This document shows, piece after piece, positions 47,137-55,173 of a DNA stretch of 64,000 nt. Source of the DNA: Neogemmobacter tilapiae (GTDB taxonomy: Bacteria > Pseudomonadota > Alphaproteobacteria > Rhodobacterales > Rhodobacteraceae); contig NZ_BMYJ01000003.1 in NCBI RefSeq assembly GCF_014652215.1, forward strand, positions 62,001-126,000, in the 5' to 3' direction. The notes below the pieces were generated by a model, which saw only the letters and a list, made by a program, of their open reading frames with translations, was not told where the DNA came from and did not search any database. Each line of letters starts with the position of its first letter. The first letter of the stretch is position 1. The position numbers and the translations under genes were made by a program.

Positions 47137-47702
47137 AGCCTGTCCGCCAACCCCCGCAAGATCCGCGCCGTCGCGCCCCAGATGTAATAGGGCCCCCAGG
47201 GTGCGGCATAGAAATTTCGAAAGGTGCCGCGCCAAAGCCGCCCTTCCACCCGATAATTCCCCGGATCGCCCAACCACGACAGCGGCACGCTGAACACCTC
47301 GTCCACCTCACCCGGCTCGGCCACAGGCGTGAAATCTGCCACATGGGCCAGAACGGGGGTGATGCGAAAACCTGTGACCGTTTCATGGTCGGGCAAGCGA
47401 CCGATGATCGTTACGGCTGAATTGGGCAGACCGATTTCCTCGGCCGCCTCGCGCAGGGCCGCGCCTTCGGGGCCATCGTCGCCATCGTCGATCTTTCCAC
47501 CGGGAAAGGCGATTTGCCCCGGATGATGCGCCAAATGGCTGGAGCGTTTGGTCAGGATCACGCGGTCGTCCTGAATGCCCACCAGCACCGCCGCCGGGCG
47601 AAGAACGCGGCCCAAAGGCCCCGACTGGCCGGGGTTCAAGTCATAATCCGAGGAAGGCCGCGCTGGGCGCAATAGGGCCGCATGCAAAGCATCCGGCCCC
47701 AT
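47133..47702 (-). CDS. NUDIX hydrolase, CoA pyrophosphatase-like
   Basis: A 189-residue protein. The NUDIX box GGKIDDGDDGPEGAALREAAEEIGL is complete, and the preceding LTKRSSHLAHHPGQIAFPGG is the UPF0035 signature of coenzyme A pyrophosphatases such as NudL. Likely hydrolyses CoA or related diphosphates in the cytoplasm. Overlaps cca by 4 bases and lies 3 bases after hslO. Confidence 0.92.
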   Translation of the reverse strand: MGPDALHAALLRPARPSSDYDLNPGQSGPLGRVLRPAAVLVGIQDDRVILTKRSSHLAHHPGQIAFPGGKIDDGDDGPEGAALREAAEEIGLPNSAVTIIGRLPDHETVTGFRITPVLAHVADFTPVAEPGEVDEVFSVPLSWLGDPGNYRVEGRLWRGTFRNFYAAPWGPYYIWGATARILRGLADRL

Positions 47703-47705
47703 CGT

Positions 47706-48704
47706 TCAGTTCCCTTCCGCAGGACGATCCGCCTCGAACCCCAAGGTGCGGGGGTCGAATTCGTAATGCGCGCCGCAGAACTGGCAATCGGCGGTCAGTT
47801 TCCCCTCATCCGTCGTCATTGTCATGATTTCGCGGCGCGAATAGATGCCCAGTGAATTGCGCACCTTATCTGCTGAACAGGAACAGCCAAAGCGGATCGC
47901 CTGCGCGTCATAGACCCGGGGCTGTTCCTCATGGAACAGCCGCAGCAGCAAGTCAGCGGGCGAGACATGGGGGCCAATCAGCTCCATCTCCTCCACCGTG
48001 TCCAGCAGCATGTTCACGCGGTTCCAGTTTTCACCTTCCTGGCCTTGCAGGATGTCGGCGTGATTAAGCAAACCACCCTCACCCGTGGCGTCTTTCTCGG
48101 CGACAAAGGGCGAGGCTTTGGGCATGTGTTGCAGCATGACGCCGCCCGCGCGCCAGACTTCGGGCTGGCCAGGCATCTGGCTGCGGGCCCAGCGCAAGAC
48201 GAACCGCGTCGGCAGTTGTTCGGATTGGGCGAAATAGGTTTCTGCGCAGGTCGTCAGCGACCCGCCCGCCACGGGCGTAATGCCCTGATAGGGCGTCATC
48301 CCCGCCCCTTGGTCGATCCGCACAGCGAAATAGCCGCCACCGATCAGGTCAAAGGGGTTGTCGGTGGGCGTCAGTTTATCGGCGTCAAAGTTGGCATAGG
48401 CCCGCATCCGCGCCGGTTCACCATCTTCGGTCGGCCCATAGTAATCGGCCGCGATCAGCTTGACCGGCCCGCCGCCCGTCACCTGCAGCGAAAGCCGCCA
48501 GCGCAGTTTCATCGTCTGCCCGATCAGCGCCGTCAGCAGCGCGAGTTCCGCCACCAGCGATTCAATGTCTGAGGGGTAGGAATGCTGATCCAGCACTTCG
48601 TCCAGCACGCCATCCAGCCGCGCCACGCGGCCCCGGATGTCGGCCAGATCAAGCTGAAAGGGCAGGACGCTGTCGTCCCAGGCGATTTGCGAACCGATGG
48701 TCAT
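47706..48704 (-). CDS. hslO: Hsp33 redox-regulated chaperone
   Basis: A 332-residue holdase activated by oxidation. The start at 48704 has AGGAAA upstream. The N-terminal part (VLPFQLDLADIRGRVARLDGVLDEVLDQHSYP) and the C-terminal zinc switch are clear: CSC in IRFGCSCSADKV and CQFC in TADCQFCGAHYEF. The promoter region carries a good match to the alphaproteobacterial RpoH consensus. First gene of a run with the NUDIX gene and cca. Confidence 0.95.
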   Translation of the reverse strand: MTIGSQIAWDDSVLPFQLDLADIRGRVARLDGVLDEVLDQHSYPSDIESLVAELALLTALIGQTMKLRWRLSLQVTGGGPVKLIAADYYGPTEDGEPARMRAYANFDADKLTPTDNPFDLIGGGYFAVRIDQGAGMTPYQGITPVAGGSLTTCAETYFAQSEQLPTRFVLRWARSQMPGQPEVWRAGGVMLQHMPKASPFVAEKDATGEGGLLNHADILQGQEGENWNRVNMLLDTVEEMELIGPHVSPADLLLRLFHEEQPRVYDAQAIRFGCSCSADKVRNSLGIYSRREIMTMTTDEGKLTADCQFCGAHYEFDPRTLGFEADRPAEGN

Positions 48705-48740
48705 GGGATTTCCTGAAAGCCAGTCTTTGGCATACCGCGT

Positions 48741-48770
48741 CCATATAAGCACGACAACCAAAGTGCCAAG
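48741..48770 (-). promoter_or_regulatory. RpoH (sigma32)-type promoter of hslO
   Basis: On the minus strand CTTG (48770-48767), exactly 17 bases, then CTTATATGG (48749-48741), against the known alphaproteobacterial heat-shock consensus CTTG-N17/18-CYTATNTNNG. The start codon is about 37 bases downstream. Only the last consensus base differs. Confidence 0.55.
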
Positions 48771-48832
48771 CCCCTCTGGTAACTACCCGGCGAAAGTGCT
48801 TTCTTTCGCATCAGGGTTGGAGGAACGTTAAT

Positions 48833-50839
48833 ATGACGAACTGGGGAATCATCGGGCCGGGCTCGATTGCAGGCAACTTTGCGCAGGGGTTGAAGGAATC
48901 AGCCTCGGGGCGGCTGGTGGCGATTGCCAGCCGCGATGCCGGACGGCGGGCGGAATTTGGCGATAAATTCGGTGTCGCGGCGGACAAGCGTTACAGCGAT
49001 TACGCGGCGATCCTGAAGGATGATCAGGTGCAGGCGATTTACATTGCCACGCCGCATCCTTGGCATTGCGAACTGGCGCTGGCGGCGATTCGGGCGAAAA
49101 AGGCGGTCCTGGTGGAAAAGCCGGGCGGGCTGAACGCCGCTGAAGTCGTGCTTTTGACCGAAGCGGCACGGCAAGAGGGGGTCTTTTTCATGGAGGCCTT
49201 CATGTACCGCTGCCATCCGCAGATCGCGCGGTTGCTGGAGGTGATTGCTTCGGGTGAGATCGGCACGATCCAGCATATGCGGATCAACTTTGGCTTTAAT
49301 GCGCCAAACCGCCCAGGGTCGCGGCTGTATGAAAAATCGCTGGCGGGTGGCGGGATTTATGACGTCGGCGGTTATCCGGTGTCCTTGGCGCGTCTGGTGG
49401 CGGGCGCGGCGGTGGGTAAGGGCTTTGCTGAGCCAGTCGATGTAAAGGGCACGGGACTGGTCGGGGCAACAGGCGTGGACGAAGCGGCCTATGGGCTGCT
49501 GCGCTTTGCCAGCGGCATCACGGCCGAGGTCGCCGTGGCTGTCGGGCGGAACATGGACAATCGGGCGCTGATCTATGGCGACAAGGGCATGATCGAAGTG
49601 GTCGATCCTTGGACGCCGGGGCGCAATGCCGGGCCTTCCGACGCTTTGATCCGGGTGACGGTGGGCAAAGATACGCGCGAAATCTGGCTGCGTGACGAAA
49701 AGATGCTTTTCGCGTTCGAGGCGGAAGTGGCTTCGCAAGCGATTGCCGATGGGTTGCAGGAAGCCCCCTATCCGGCGATGAACTGGGCGGAATCCATTGG
49801 AAACAACACGGTTTTGGACCGTTGGCGGGCGGAGGTGGGGGTGGTCTCCATCGCCGATGAACCCTCGCAAAAGCGGGTGCTGAAGGGGGCGATTCCGGCC
49901 CATCTGCCGCGTGTGCCAAAGGCGACCCTTCCGGGCGTTGATCTTCCGGTCAGCCGCCTGATCATTGGTTGCGACAACAAGGATGGCATCGCCGAAGGCG
50001 CGGTCGTTTGGGATGCTTGGGCCGAGGCTGGGGGGAATGCCTTTGACACGGCGTTTGTCTATGGCGGCGGGCGGCACGAAACTGTTCTGGGCCAGTGGAT
50101 CGCCTCGCGCGGGATGGCAAAGGATATCGTCGTTATCGCCAAGGGCGCGCATTCGCCCTATTGCCTGCCCGGCGCGATTGGGCCGCAGTTGGACCAGTCG
50201 CTGACGCGTCTGGGGCTGGACCGGGTGCCCGTCTATATCATGCACCGCGACAACCCAGATGTGCCGGTCGGCGAATTTGTCGAGGCGCTGAATGACCTGC
50301 GCAAAGCCGGCAAGATCAGCGTCTTTGGCGGGTCGAACTGGTCGCCTGCGCGGATTGCCGAGGCGAATGCCTATGCGGCGGCCAAGGGTTTGCAGGGCAT
50401 GACGATCCTGAACAACAACCTTTCGCTGGCGACAATGATCAAGCCGGTCTGGGCGGGTTGTGTGTCGTCAAACACACCGGAAACCTTGGCGATGCTGCGG
50501 CAGGGCGGGGTGGCGCATGTCAGCTGGTCGTCGCAGGCACGGGGCTATTTCCTGCCGGAAGAACTGCGCAACCGACTGCCCGAAGACACGGCGCCGGAAA
50601 CTTGTTTTGGCGGGCCGGACAATGCGGAGCGGCGGCGGCGCGCCGAAGCCTTGGCGGCACGTTTGGGGATTTCGGCGCATAACGTAGCGACGGCTTGGGT
50701 GCTTTCGCAGGGCTTCCCTTCGTTCGCCCTGATCGGGCCGCGCACGGCGGGGGAGATTGCTTCCACCTTGCCGGGTCTGGGGCTGGAACTTTCGCCCGAA
50801 CAGGTGGCATGGTTGAATCTGGAACGCGACAGCGAGTAG
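48833..50839 (+). CDS. Gfo/Idh/MocA oxidoreductase fused to an aldo/keto reductase
   Basis: A 668-residue two-domain enzyme from an ATG with GGAGG 9 bases upstream. Residues 1-~340 are a Gfo/Idh/MocA oxidoreductase: WGIIGPGSIAGNF nucleotide loop, the EKP motif at 95-97, and GGGIYDVGGYPV at 172-183. Residues ~365-668 are an aldo/keto reductase with a full tetrad: Asp405 and Tyr410 (AFDTAFVYGGG), Lys437 (VIAKGAH) and His471 (YIMHRDNPD). The C-terminal ALIGPRT loop binds NADP. Two NAD(P) domains on one chain suggest consecutive redox steps, or an internal redox cycle, on a sugar or polyol. Divergent from hslO; 3 bases ahead of a NUDIX gene. Confidence 0.9.
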   Translation: MTNWGIIGPGSIAGNFAQGLKESASGRLVAIASRDAGRRAEFGDKFGVAADKRYSDYAAILKDDQVQAIYIATPHPWHCELALAAIRAKKAVLVEKPGGLNAAEVVLLTEAARQEGVFFMEAFMYRCHPQIARLLEVIASGEIGTIQHMRINFGFNAPNRPGSRLYEKSLAGGGIYDVGGYPVSLARLVAGAAVGKGFAEPVDVKGTGLVGATGVDEAAYGLLRFASGITAEVAVAVGRNMDNRALIYGDKGMIEVVDPWTPGRNAGPSDALIRVTVGKDTREIWLRDEKMLFAFEAEVASQAIADGLQEAPYPAMNWAESIGNNTVLDRWRAEVGVVSIADEPSQKRVLKGAIPAHLPRVPKATLPGVDLPVSRLIIGCDNKDGIAEGAVVWDAWAEAGGNAFDTAFVYGGGRHETVLGQWIASRGMAKDIVVIAKGAHSPYCLPGAIGPQLDQSLTRLGLDRVPVYIMHRDNPDVPVGEFVEALNDLRKAGKISVFGGSNWSPARIAEANAYAAAKGLQGMTILNNNLSLATMIKPVWAGCVSSNTPETLAMLRQGGVAHVSWSSQARGYFLPEELRNRLPEDTAPETCFGGPDNAERRRRAEALAARLGISAHNVATAWVLSQGFPSFALIGPRTAGEIASTLPGLGLELSPEQVAWLNLERDSE

Positions 50840-50842
50840 GCC

Positions 50843-51289
50843 ATGATCCGACGCTATGGGGAATCCGTGAAACCGGGCCAGCGCTATAAGCGCAGGCCCG
50901 GCGTCTATGCGGTGCTTTTGTCAGGGGATTCCATCCTGACAACCTTTCAGGAAAGCCCCGCGCCGGAATTTCAGCTTCCCGGTGGGGGGATTGATCCCGG
51001 TGAACACCCCGTTGCCGCCCTGCACCGCGAGGTGTTTGAGGAAACCGGCTGGCGGATTGGGAACATCCGCCATCTGGGCACCTTTCGGCGTTTCTGCTTC
51101 ATGCCGGAATACGATTTCTGGGCGGAAAAGCTGTGCCAAGTCTATCTGGCCCGCCCCATTCGCCCCCACGGCCCGCCAACCGAGGCGGGACATACAGCGG
51201 TTTGGCTGCCCGTGACCGAGGCTTTGGGCCTGCTGGGCAATGCGGGTGATCGCGCGATGCTGACTTATGCGTTGGGGCTGCCCGCATAG
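50843..51289 (+). CDS. NUDIX hydrolase
   Basis: A 148-residue protein with a complete NUDIX box: GGIDPGEHPVAALHREVFEE plus TGW from about residue 49. FQLPGGG precedes it. It is 3 bases after the oxidoreductase fusion, so probably co-expressed. The substrate cannot be told from sequence. The last 25 bases overlap the converging receiver-PP2C gene. Confidence 0.9.
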   Translation: MIRRYGESVKPGQRYKRRPGVYAVLLSGDSILTTFQESPAPEFQLPGGGIDPGEHPVAALHREVFEETGWRIGNIRHLGTFRRFCFMPEYDFWAEKLCQVYLARPIRPHGPPTEAGHTAVWLPVTEALGLLGNAGDRAMLTYALGLPA

Positions 51290-52530
51290 TGCAAAAGCAC
51301 CCCTGACACATCATCCCGGAAATCCTGACCCCCGGTGAAATCGGTCAAATCCCAAACCAGCGCCTCAAGCAAATCCTGTGGGGAAAGATGCGCGTTGGTG
51401 CGCAGGATACGGTCCAGCCCGTCCTGCCCCAACTCGCTGCCGTCGGGGGCCATGCATTCCGTCACGCCATCCGACACCAGAAACAACCTGTCCCCCGCTG
51501 CCAGTTGCAAGGCAAAAGGGTTATAGCCCGCACCGGGGATCAGCCCCACCGGCAAGCCCCCTTGGCCCACGAATTCCACCCGCCCGTCGGCGCGCAAAAC
51601 CACGGGATGCGGATGACCCGCCTGCACCATTTCCACCCCGCCAGTGGCCAGATCCAGTTCGGCATAGGCCAGCGTCAGATATTGATCGACGCCCAGTTCA
51701 TCCAGAATCAGGTTGTTCAACCGCGCAGCCACTGCTGGCGGCGGTAAGGTCTTTCCGTCGCGAAAGGCGATGTGCTGATCGGCATCTGACCCGACAAACA
51801 GCCCCGCCAGCCGCGCGGTCATCATGGCCGACGCGACTCCATGCCCCGCGACATCCACCGAAAACAAGGCGACGCGGCCTGGCGCCAGCTGAAAAAACCC
51901 GGCCAGATCGCCGCCCACATGGCCTGACGGCCGCAAAAGGACCGAGACAGTCGCACCGCCGAAGTCACGATAGCGGTCGCGGATCAGCGCCTGCTGCACC
52001 TTGCGCGCCTCGATCAGGTCACGGTTCAGATTGTCGTGCATTTGCTGCAACCGCCCCATCGCTGCGCTGATCATGCGGTTTTTATCCACCAGTTCCGATT
52101 GCATCCCCAAGATCCGTTCCCCCGCCCGCAGCCGGGCGTGCAGTTCGTCGGAATGCACCGGTTTCGTCAGGAAATCATCCGCCCCACAGTCGAGCCCATC
52201 GGCGACCTGTGTGCTTTCGGAATTTGAGGTCAGAAGGATAAAATAGGCGTAGGTTTCACGCGGCAAGGCGCGAAAGGCGCGGCAGAAATCCAGCCCTGAC
52301 ATGCCGGGCATCACCCAATCGCTGATCACCATCGCGAAATCCTGCGATTGGCACAGATCAAGCGCTTCTTCGGCCGACCCGGCCTCAATCACCTCATACC
52401 CGCCGCGTTGAAGCGACATGCAAAGCAAGCGGCGCTGGGCGCGGCTATCATCGACCACCAGAATCCGTCGGGCGATTGACGCCGCCGGTTCCTGCACTTT
52501 GATTCGGTCACTTTGCCGGGCGCTTTGCAC
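51265..52530 (-). CDS. Receiver domain-PP2C (RsbU-type) phosphatase
   Basis: A 421-residue response regulator. Residues 20-140 are a receiver with Asp27/Asp28, phospho-acceptor Asp71 (VISDWVMPGMSGL) and Lys123 (FLTKPV). A short coiled coil (NRMISAAMGRLQQMHDNLNRDLIEARKVQQALI) leads to a PPM/SpoIIE phosphatase domain with VGGDLAGFF, VDVAGHGVASAMM and LVSDGVTE metal sites. Such proteins dephosphorylate anti-anti-sigma factors or similar partners. GTG start with AGGTG upstream; that ribosome site is buried in an 11-bp inverted repeat. Divergent from an HPt gene. Confidence 0.94.
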   Translation of the reverse strand: MQSARQSDRIKVQEPAASIARRILVVDDSRAQRRLLCMSLQRGGYEVIEAGSAEEALDLCQSQDFAMVISDWVMPGMSGLDFCRAFRALPRETYAYFILLTSNSESTQVADGLDCGADDFLTKPVHSDELHARLRAGERILGMQSELVDKNRMISAAMGRLQQMHDNLNRDLIEARKVQQALIRDRYRDFGGATVSVLLRPSGHVGGDLAGFFQLAPGRVALFSVDVAGHGVASAMMTARLAGLFVGSDADQHIAFRDGKTLPPPAVAARLNNLILDELGVDQYLTLAYAELDLATGGVEMVQAGHPHPVVLRADGRVEFVGQGGLPVGLIPGAGYNPFALQLAAGDRLFLVSDGVTECMAPDGSELGQDGLDRILRTNAHLSPQDLLEALVWDLTDFTGGQDFRDDVSGVLLHYAGSPNA

Positions 52531-52531
52531 G

Positions 52532-52585
52532 TTTCACCTGCCTTCCACGGCCTTGATCGCCCATCCGCCTTAACGGCAGGTGAAA
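52532..52585 (-). promoter_or_regulatory. Leader hairpin covering the ribosome site of the receiver-PP2C gene
   Basis: On the minus strand TTTCACCTGCC (52585-52575) pairs perfectly with GGCAGGTGAAA (52542-52532), an 11-bp stem with a 32-base loop. The 3' arm contains the AGGTG ribosome site and ends one base before the GTG start. A candidate promoter lies just upstream: TTGGTA (52624-52619), 16 bases, TAATTT (52602-52597). Confidence 0.5.
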
Positions 52586-52673
52586 ATTAAAATGCCAAAT
52601 TATGGGCGGGGTCAGACTTACCAACGGTTAATTAAGACACGCCATGCTGCGAGGACGGTACAGGGGAATGACG

Positions 52674-53000
52674 ATGATTGATTGGAACAGGGTAGGAGAC
52701 CTTCGGTCCGAAATCGGTGACGACAGCTTTGTCGAGGTGGTCGAGATTTTTCTGGAAGAAGCGGACGAGGTTACCAACCGAATGTTGCGCCTGACGACAT
52801 CTGCCGCGCAAGCACAGGCTCTGCATTTTCTGAAGGGGGCAGCACTGAACTTGGGGTTCGAGGATCTGGCCGATTTGTGTCAGGCTGGCGAGCACCGCGC
52901 CGCCAGGGGCGTGATGATCGAGCCGGACCCCATTCTTGCATGCTATCAGGCGTCAAAGACCGCGTTCCTGACCAGCCTGCAACGGCCCAGCGCCGCCTGA
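52674..53000 (+). CDS. Stand-alone HPt (histidine phosphotransfer) protein
   Basis: A 108-residue helical protein from the ATG at 52674, which has AGGGG 7 bases upstream. DDSFVEVVEIFLEEADEVTNRMLRL is the first helix pair, and ALHFLKGAALNLGFEDLADLCQAGE carries His51 in the HPt motif H-x-x-K-G. It would shuttle phosphate between a hybrid kinase and a receiver, plausibly the one in the divergent receiver-PP2C protein. Its TGA stop abuts the stop of the converging gene in the palindrome TGATCA. Confidence 0.85.
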   Translation: MIDWNRVGDLRSEIGDDSFVEVVEIFLEEADEVTNRMLRLTTSAAQAQALHFLKGAALNLGFEDLADLCQAGEHRAARGVMIEPDPILACYQASKTAFLTSLQRPSAA

Positions 53001-53783
53001 TCAGACCAAGGCGCGCTTTTCGATGTAATGGCCATAAAGCGTGGTCAAAACTGAGGCGCCCAGCATCAGACTGATCCAGCCCGTGATCGTGCCCCAAACA
53101 AAGACCAAGAAGCTGTTTTGGATGAAGAACAGCGGAACTTGCAGAATCAGCGCCAAACCAAAGGTCAAGCCAACCACGCCCAACATCACGCCGCTTTCCC
53201 CTTTTGTCGCCTCCCATCCGCTGAGGATCGGCACGCCGGGTTTCAGCGCGGCGCCAGGCAACATCGCGCTAAGGCGGGTCATCAACACGCCCACCGGCAA
53301 CAGGAAGATCAGCGGCACCAGCTGCGCCAGCAGAAACTTGCCCGGCGAGGTGGCAAGCGTGGACGGGTCAACCCTAAACAAAGCATGACCCACAACAGCG
53401 CCCAACATCAAAAGCAGCAGCGCCGGAATCACTATCATCAACCCGATGCCCAGCCCTTTGCCGAAATAGCCCAGCACCCGGTCGGCATGGAAAACCGGCA
53501 CCACGCCACCGCGTTCTTCGGTCAAAACAAAACGATGCCAAGCAACGGCGATCCAAAGCGACATGACGCCGCTAACAACGCCCACCGCAAATGCCAAACC
53601 GGGGTTCAACTGCCCACTGTCCATCGCTGCCTGCAAAGCTTCGGCGGTCGGGTAGTTGTGCAGGCCCGATCCAAAAAGTGCGGCTTGGCCGATCAGATAG
53701 GGAATGACCGACACTTGCAGTGCCGCGCCGAAATTGCCGAACACCTGCCGCCAAGAATGAACGAAGATCTGCCACGCTTTCAT
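53001..53783 (-). CDS. YIP1/DUF-type integral membrane protein
   Basis: A 260-residue membrane protein with five or six hydrophobic helices ([146 protein letters not shown]). The start [19 protein letters not shown] is typical of membrane proteins of this family in Rhodobacterales. GAGGG lies upstream of the ATG at 53783. No function can be assigned. Confidence 0.8.
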   Translation of the reverse strand: MKAWQIFVHSWRQVFGNFGAALQVSVIPYLIGQAALFGSGLHNYPTAEALQAAMDSGQLNPGLAFAVGVVSGVMSLWIAVAWHRFVLTEERGGVVPVFHADRVLGYFGKGLGIGLMIVIPALLLLMLGAVVGHALFRVDPSTLATSPGKFLLAQLVPLIFLLPVGVLMTRLSAMLPGAALKPGVPILSGWEATKGESGVMLGVVGLTFGLALILQVPLFFIQNSFLVFVWGTITGWISLMLGASVLTTLYGHYIEKRALV

Positions 53784-53916
53784 CGCGCCCTCATGCCTTA
53801 CGCAGATGCAAGGGGTCATGCCGCACGACGCAAGTCAAGTGTGCCGGGTACAAGCCTGTTCTTGCCCCCTGCCCCTTTTCCCGTTAATCGCGCGGAAACT
53901 CTGGCGGAGACTTTGC

Positions 53917-55140
53917 ATGTCGGCACCCAAGAAAGTTGTCCTGGCCTATTCGGGCGGTCTGGATACCTCGATCATTCTGAAATGGCTGCAAACCGAATAT
54001 GGCTGCGAGGTGGTGACTTTCACCGCCGATCTGGGCCAGGGCGAGGAACTGGAACCGGCGCGCCAAAAGGCGCTGCTGATGGGGATCAAACCCGAGAACA
54101 TTCACATCGTCGATGTGCGCGAAGAATTCGTGCGCGACTTCGTTTTCCCGATGTTCCGGGCGAATGCGCTGTACGAAGGGCTGTATCTGCTGGGCACATC
54201 GATCGCGCGACCGCTGATTTCGCAGCATCTGGTGCGGATCGCGCATGAAACCGGGGCCGATGCGGTGGCGCATGGGGCGACGGGCAAGGGCAATGATCAG
54301 GTGCGGTTTGAACTGTCGGCGGCGGCTTTGGACCCGGCGATCAAGGTGATCGCACCTTGGCGGCTGTGGGATCTGACCAGCCGGACGAAACTGCTGGAAT
54401 TTGCCGAGGCGAACCAGATTCCGATTGCGAAAGACAAGCGGGGCGAAGCGCCGTTCAGCGTGGACGCGAACCTTTTGCACACCTCGTCCGAGGGCAAGGT
54501 TCTGGAAAACCCGGCCGAGGAAGCACCCGAATTCGTCTATCAGCGGGTTGTTCCGGTGGAACAGGCGCCGGATCAGGCGGAATATGTGGAAATCGGGTTC
54601 GAGCGCGGCGATGCCGTGTCGATCAACGGTGAGGCTTTGTCGCCCGCGACGATTTTGGCGCGTTTGAACGACATCGGCGGCAAGCATGGTGTGGGCCTGC
54701 TGGATCTGGTGGAAAATCGCTTTGTCGGGATGAAATCGCGGGGGCTGTATGAAACGCCCGGCGGGACGATCCTGTTGGAAGCGCACCGGGGGATCGAACA
54801 GATCACCTTGGACGCAGGCGCTGGCCATCTGAAAGACAGCATCATGCCGCGCTATGCGGAACTGATCTACAACGGGTTCTGGTTCAGCCCGGAGCGCGAA
54901 ATGTTGCAGGCGCTGATCGACAAGTCACAGGAGCATGTGACGGGCACGGTGCGGGTGAAACTGTACAAGGGTTCGGCCCGGACGGTGGCGCGTTGGTCGG
55001 ACCATTCGCTTTATTCCGAGAAGCATGTGACCTTTGAAGAAGACGCGGGGGCCTATGACCAAAAGGACGCGGCAGGCTTTATCCGCCTGAACGCCCTGCG
55101 CCTGCGCCTGATCGCGGCGCGGAATTCGCGGGTGAAATGA
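53917..55140 (+). CDS. argG: Argininosuccinate synthase
   Basis: A 407-residue type 1 synthase joining citrulline and aspartate in arginine synthesis. The N-terminal ATP motif AYSGGLDTS is at 10-18, with [31 protein letters not shown] and [13 protein letters not shown]-type segments following. GGAG lies 9 bases before the ATG; the 37-codon upstream extension is rejected. Complete; ends at a hairpin shared with the next converging gene. Confidence 0.97.
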   Translation: MSAPKKVVLAYSGGLDTSIILKWLQTEYGCEVVTFTADLGQGEELEPARQKALLMGIKPENIHIVDVREEFVRDFVFPMFRANALYEGLYLLGTSIARPLISQHLVRIAHETGADAVAHGATGKGNDQVRFELSAAALDPAIKVIAPWRLWDLTSRTKLLEFAEANQIPIAKDKRGEAPFSVDANLLHTSSEGKVLENPAEEAPEFVYQRVVPVEQAPDQAEYVEIGFERGDAVSINGEALSPATILARLNDIGGKHGVGLLDLVENRFVGMKSRGLYETPGGTILLEAHRGIEQITLDAGAGHLKDSIMPRYAELIYNGFWFSPEREMLQALIDKSQEHVTGTVRVKLYKGSARTVARWSDHSLYSEKHVTFEEDAGAYDQKDAAGFIRLNALRLRLIAARNSRVK

Positions 55141-55145
55141 TCCGG

Positions 55146-55173
55146 ATGGCCAGCCCTTAAAGGGGCTGGCCAT
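55146..55173. terminator. Hairpin shared by the argG and hydrolase 3' ends
   Basis: ATGGCCAGCCC (55146-55156) and GGGCTGGCCAT (55163-55173) form an 11-bp stem with a 6-base loop. The stop codon of the converging hydrolase lies in the loop and its last codons form one arm. No T-run on either strand. Confidence 0.45.

Noticed and set aside
52613-52634. CtrA-type site (TTAA-N7-TTAA) ahead of the HPt gene
   Set aside because: The half-sites are imperfect and the spacing is one base short.
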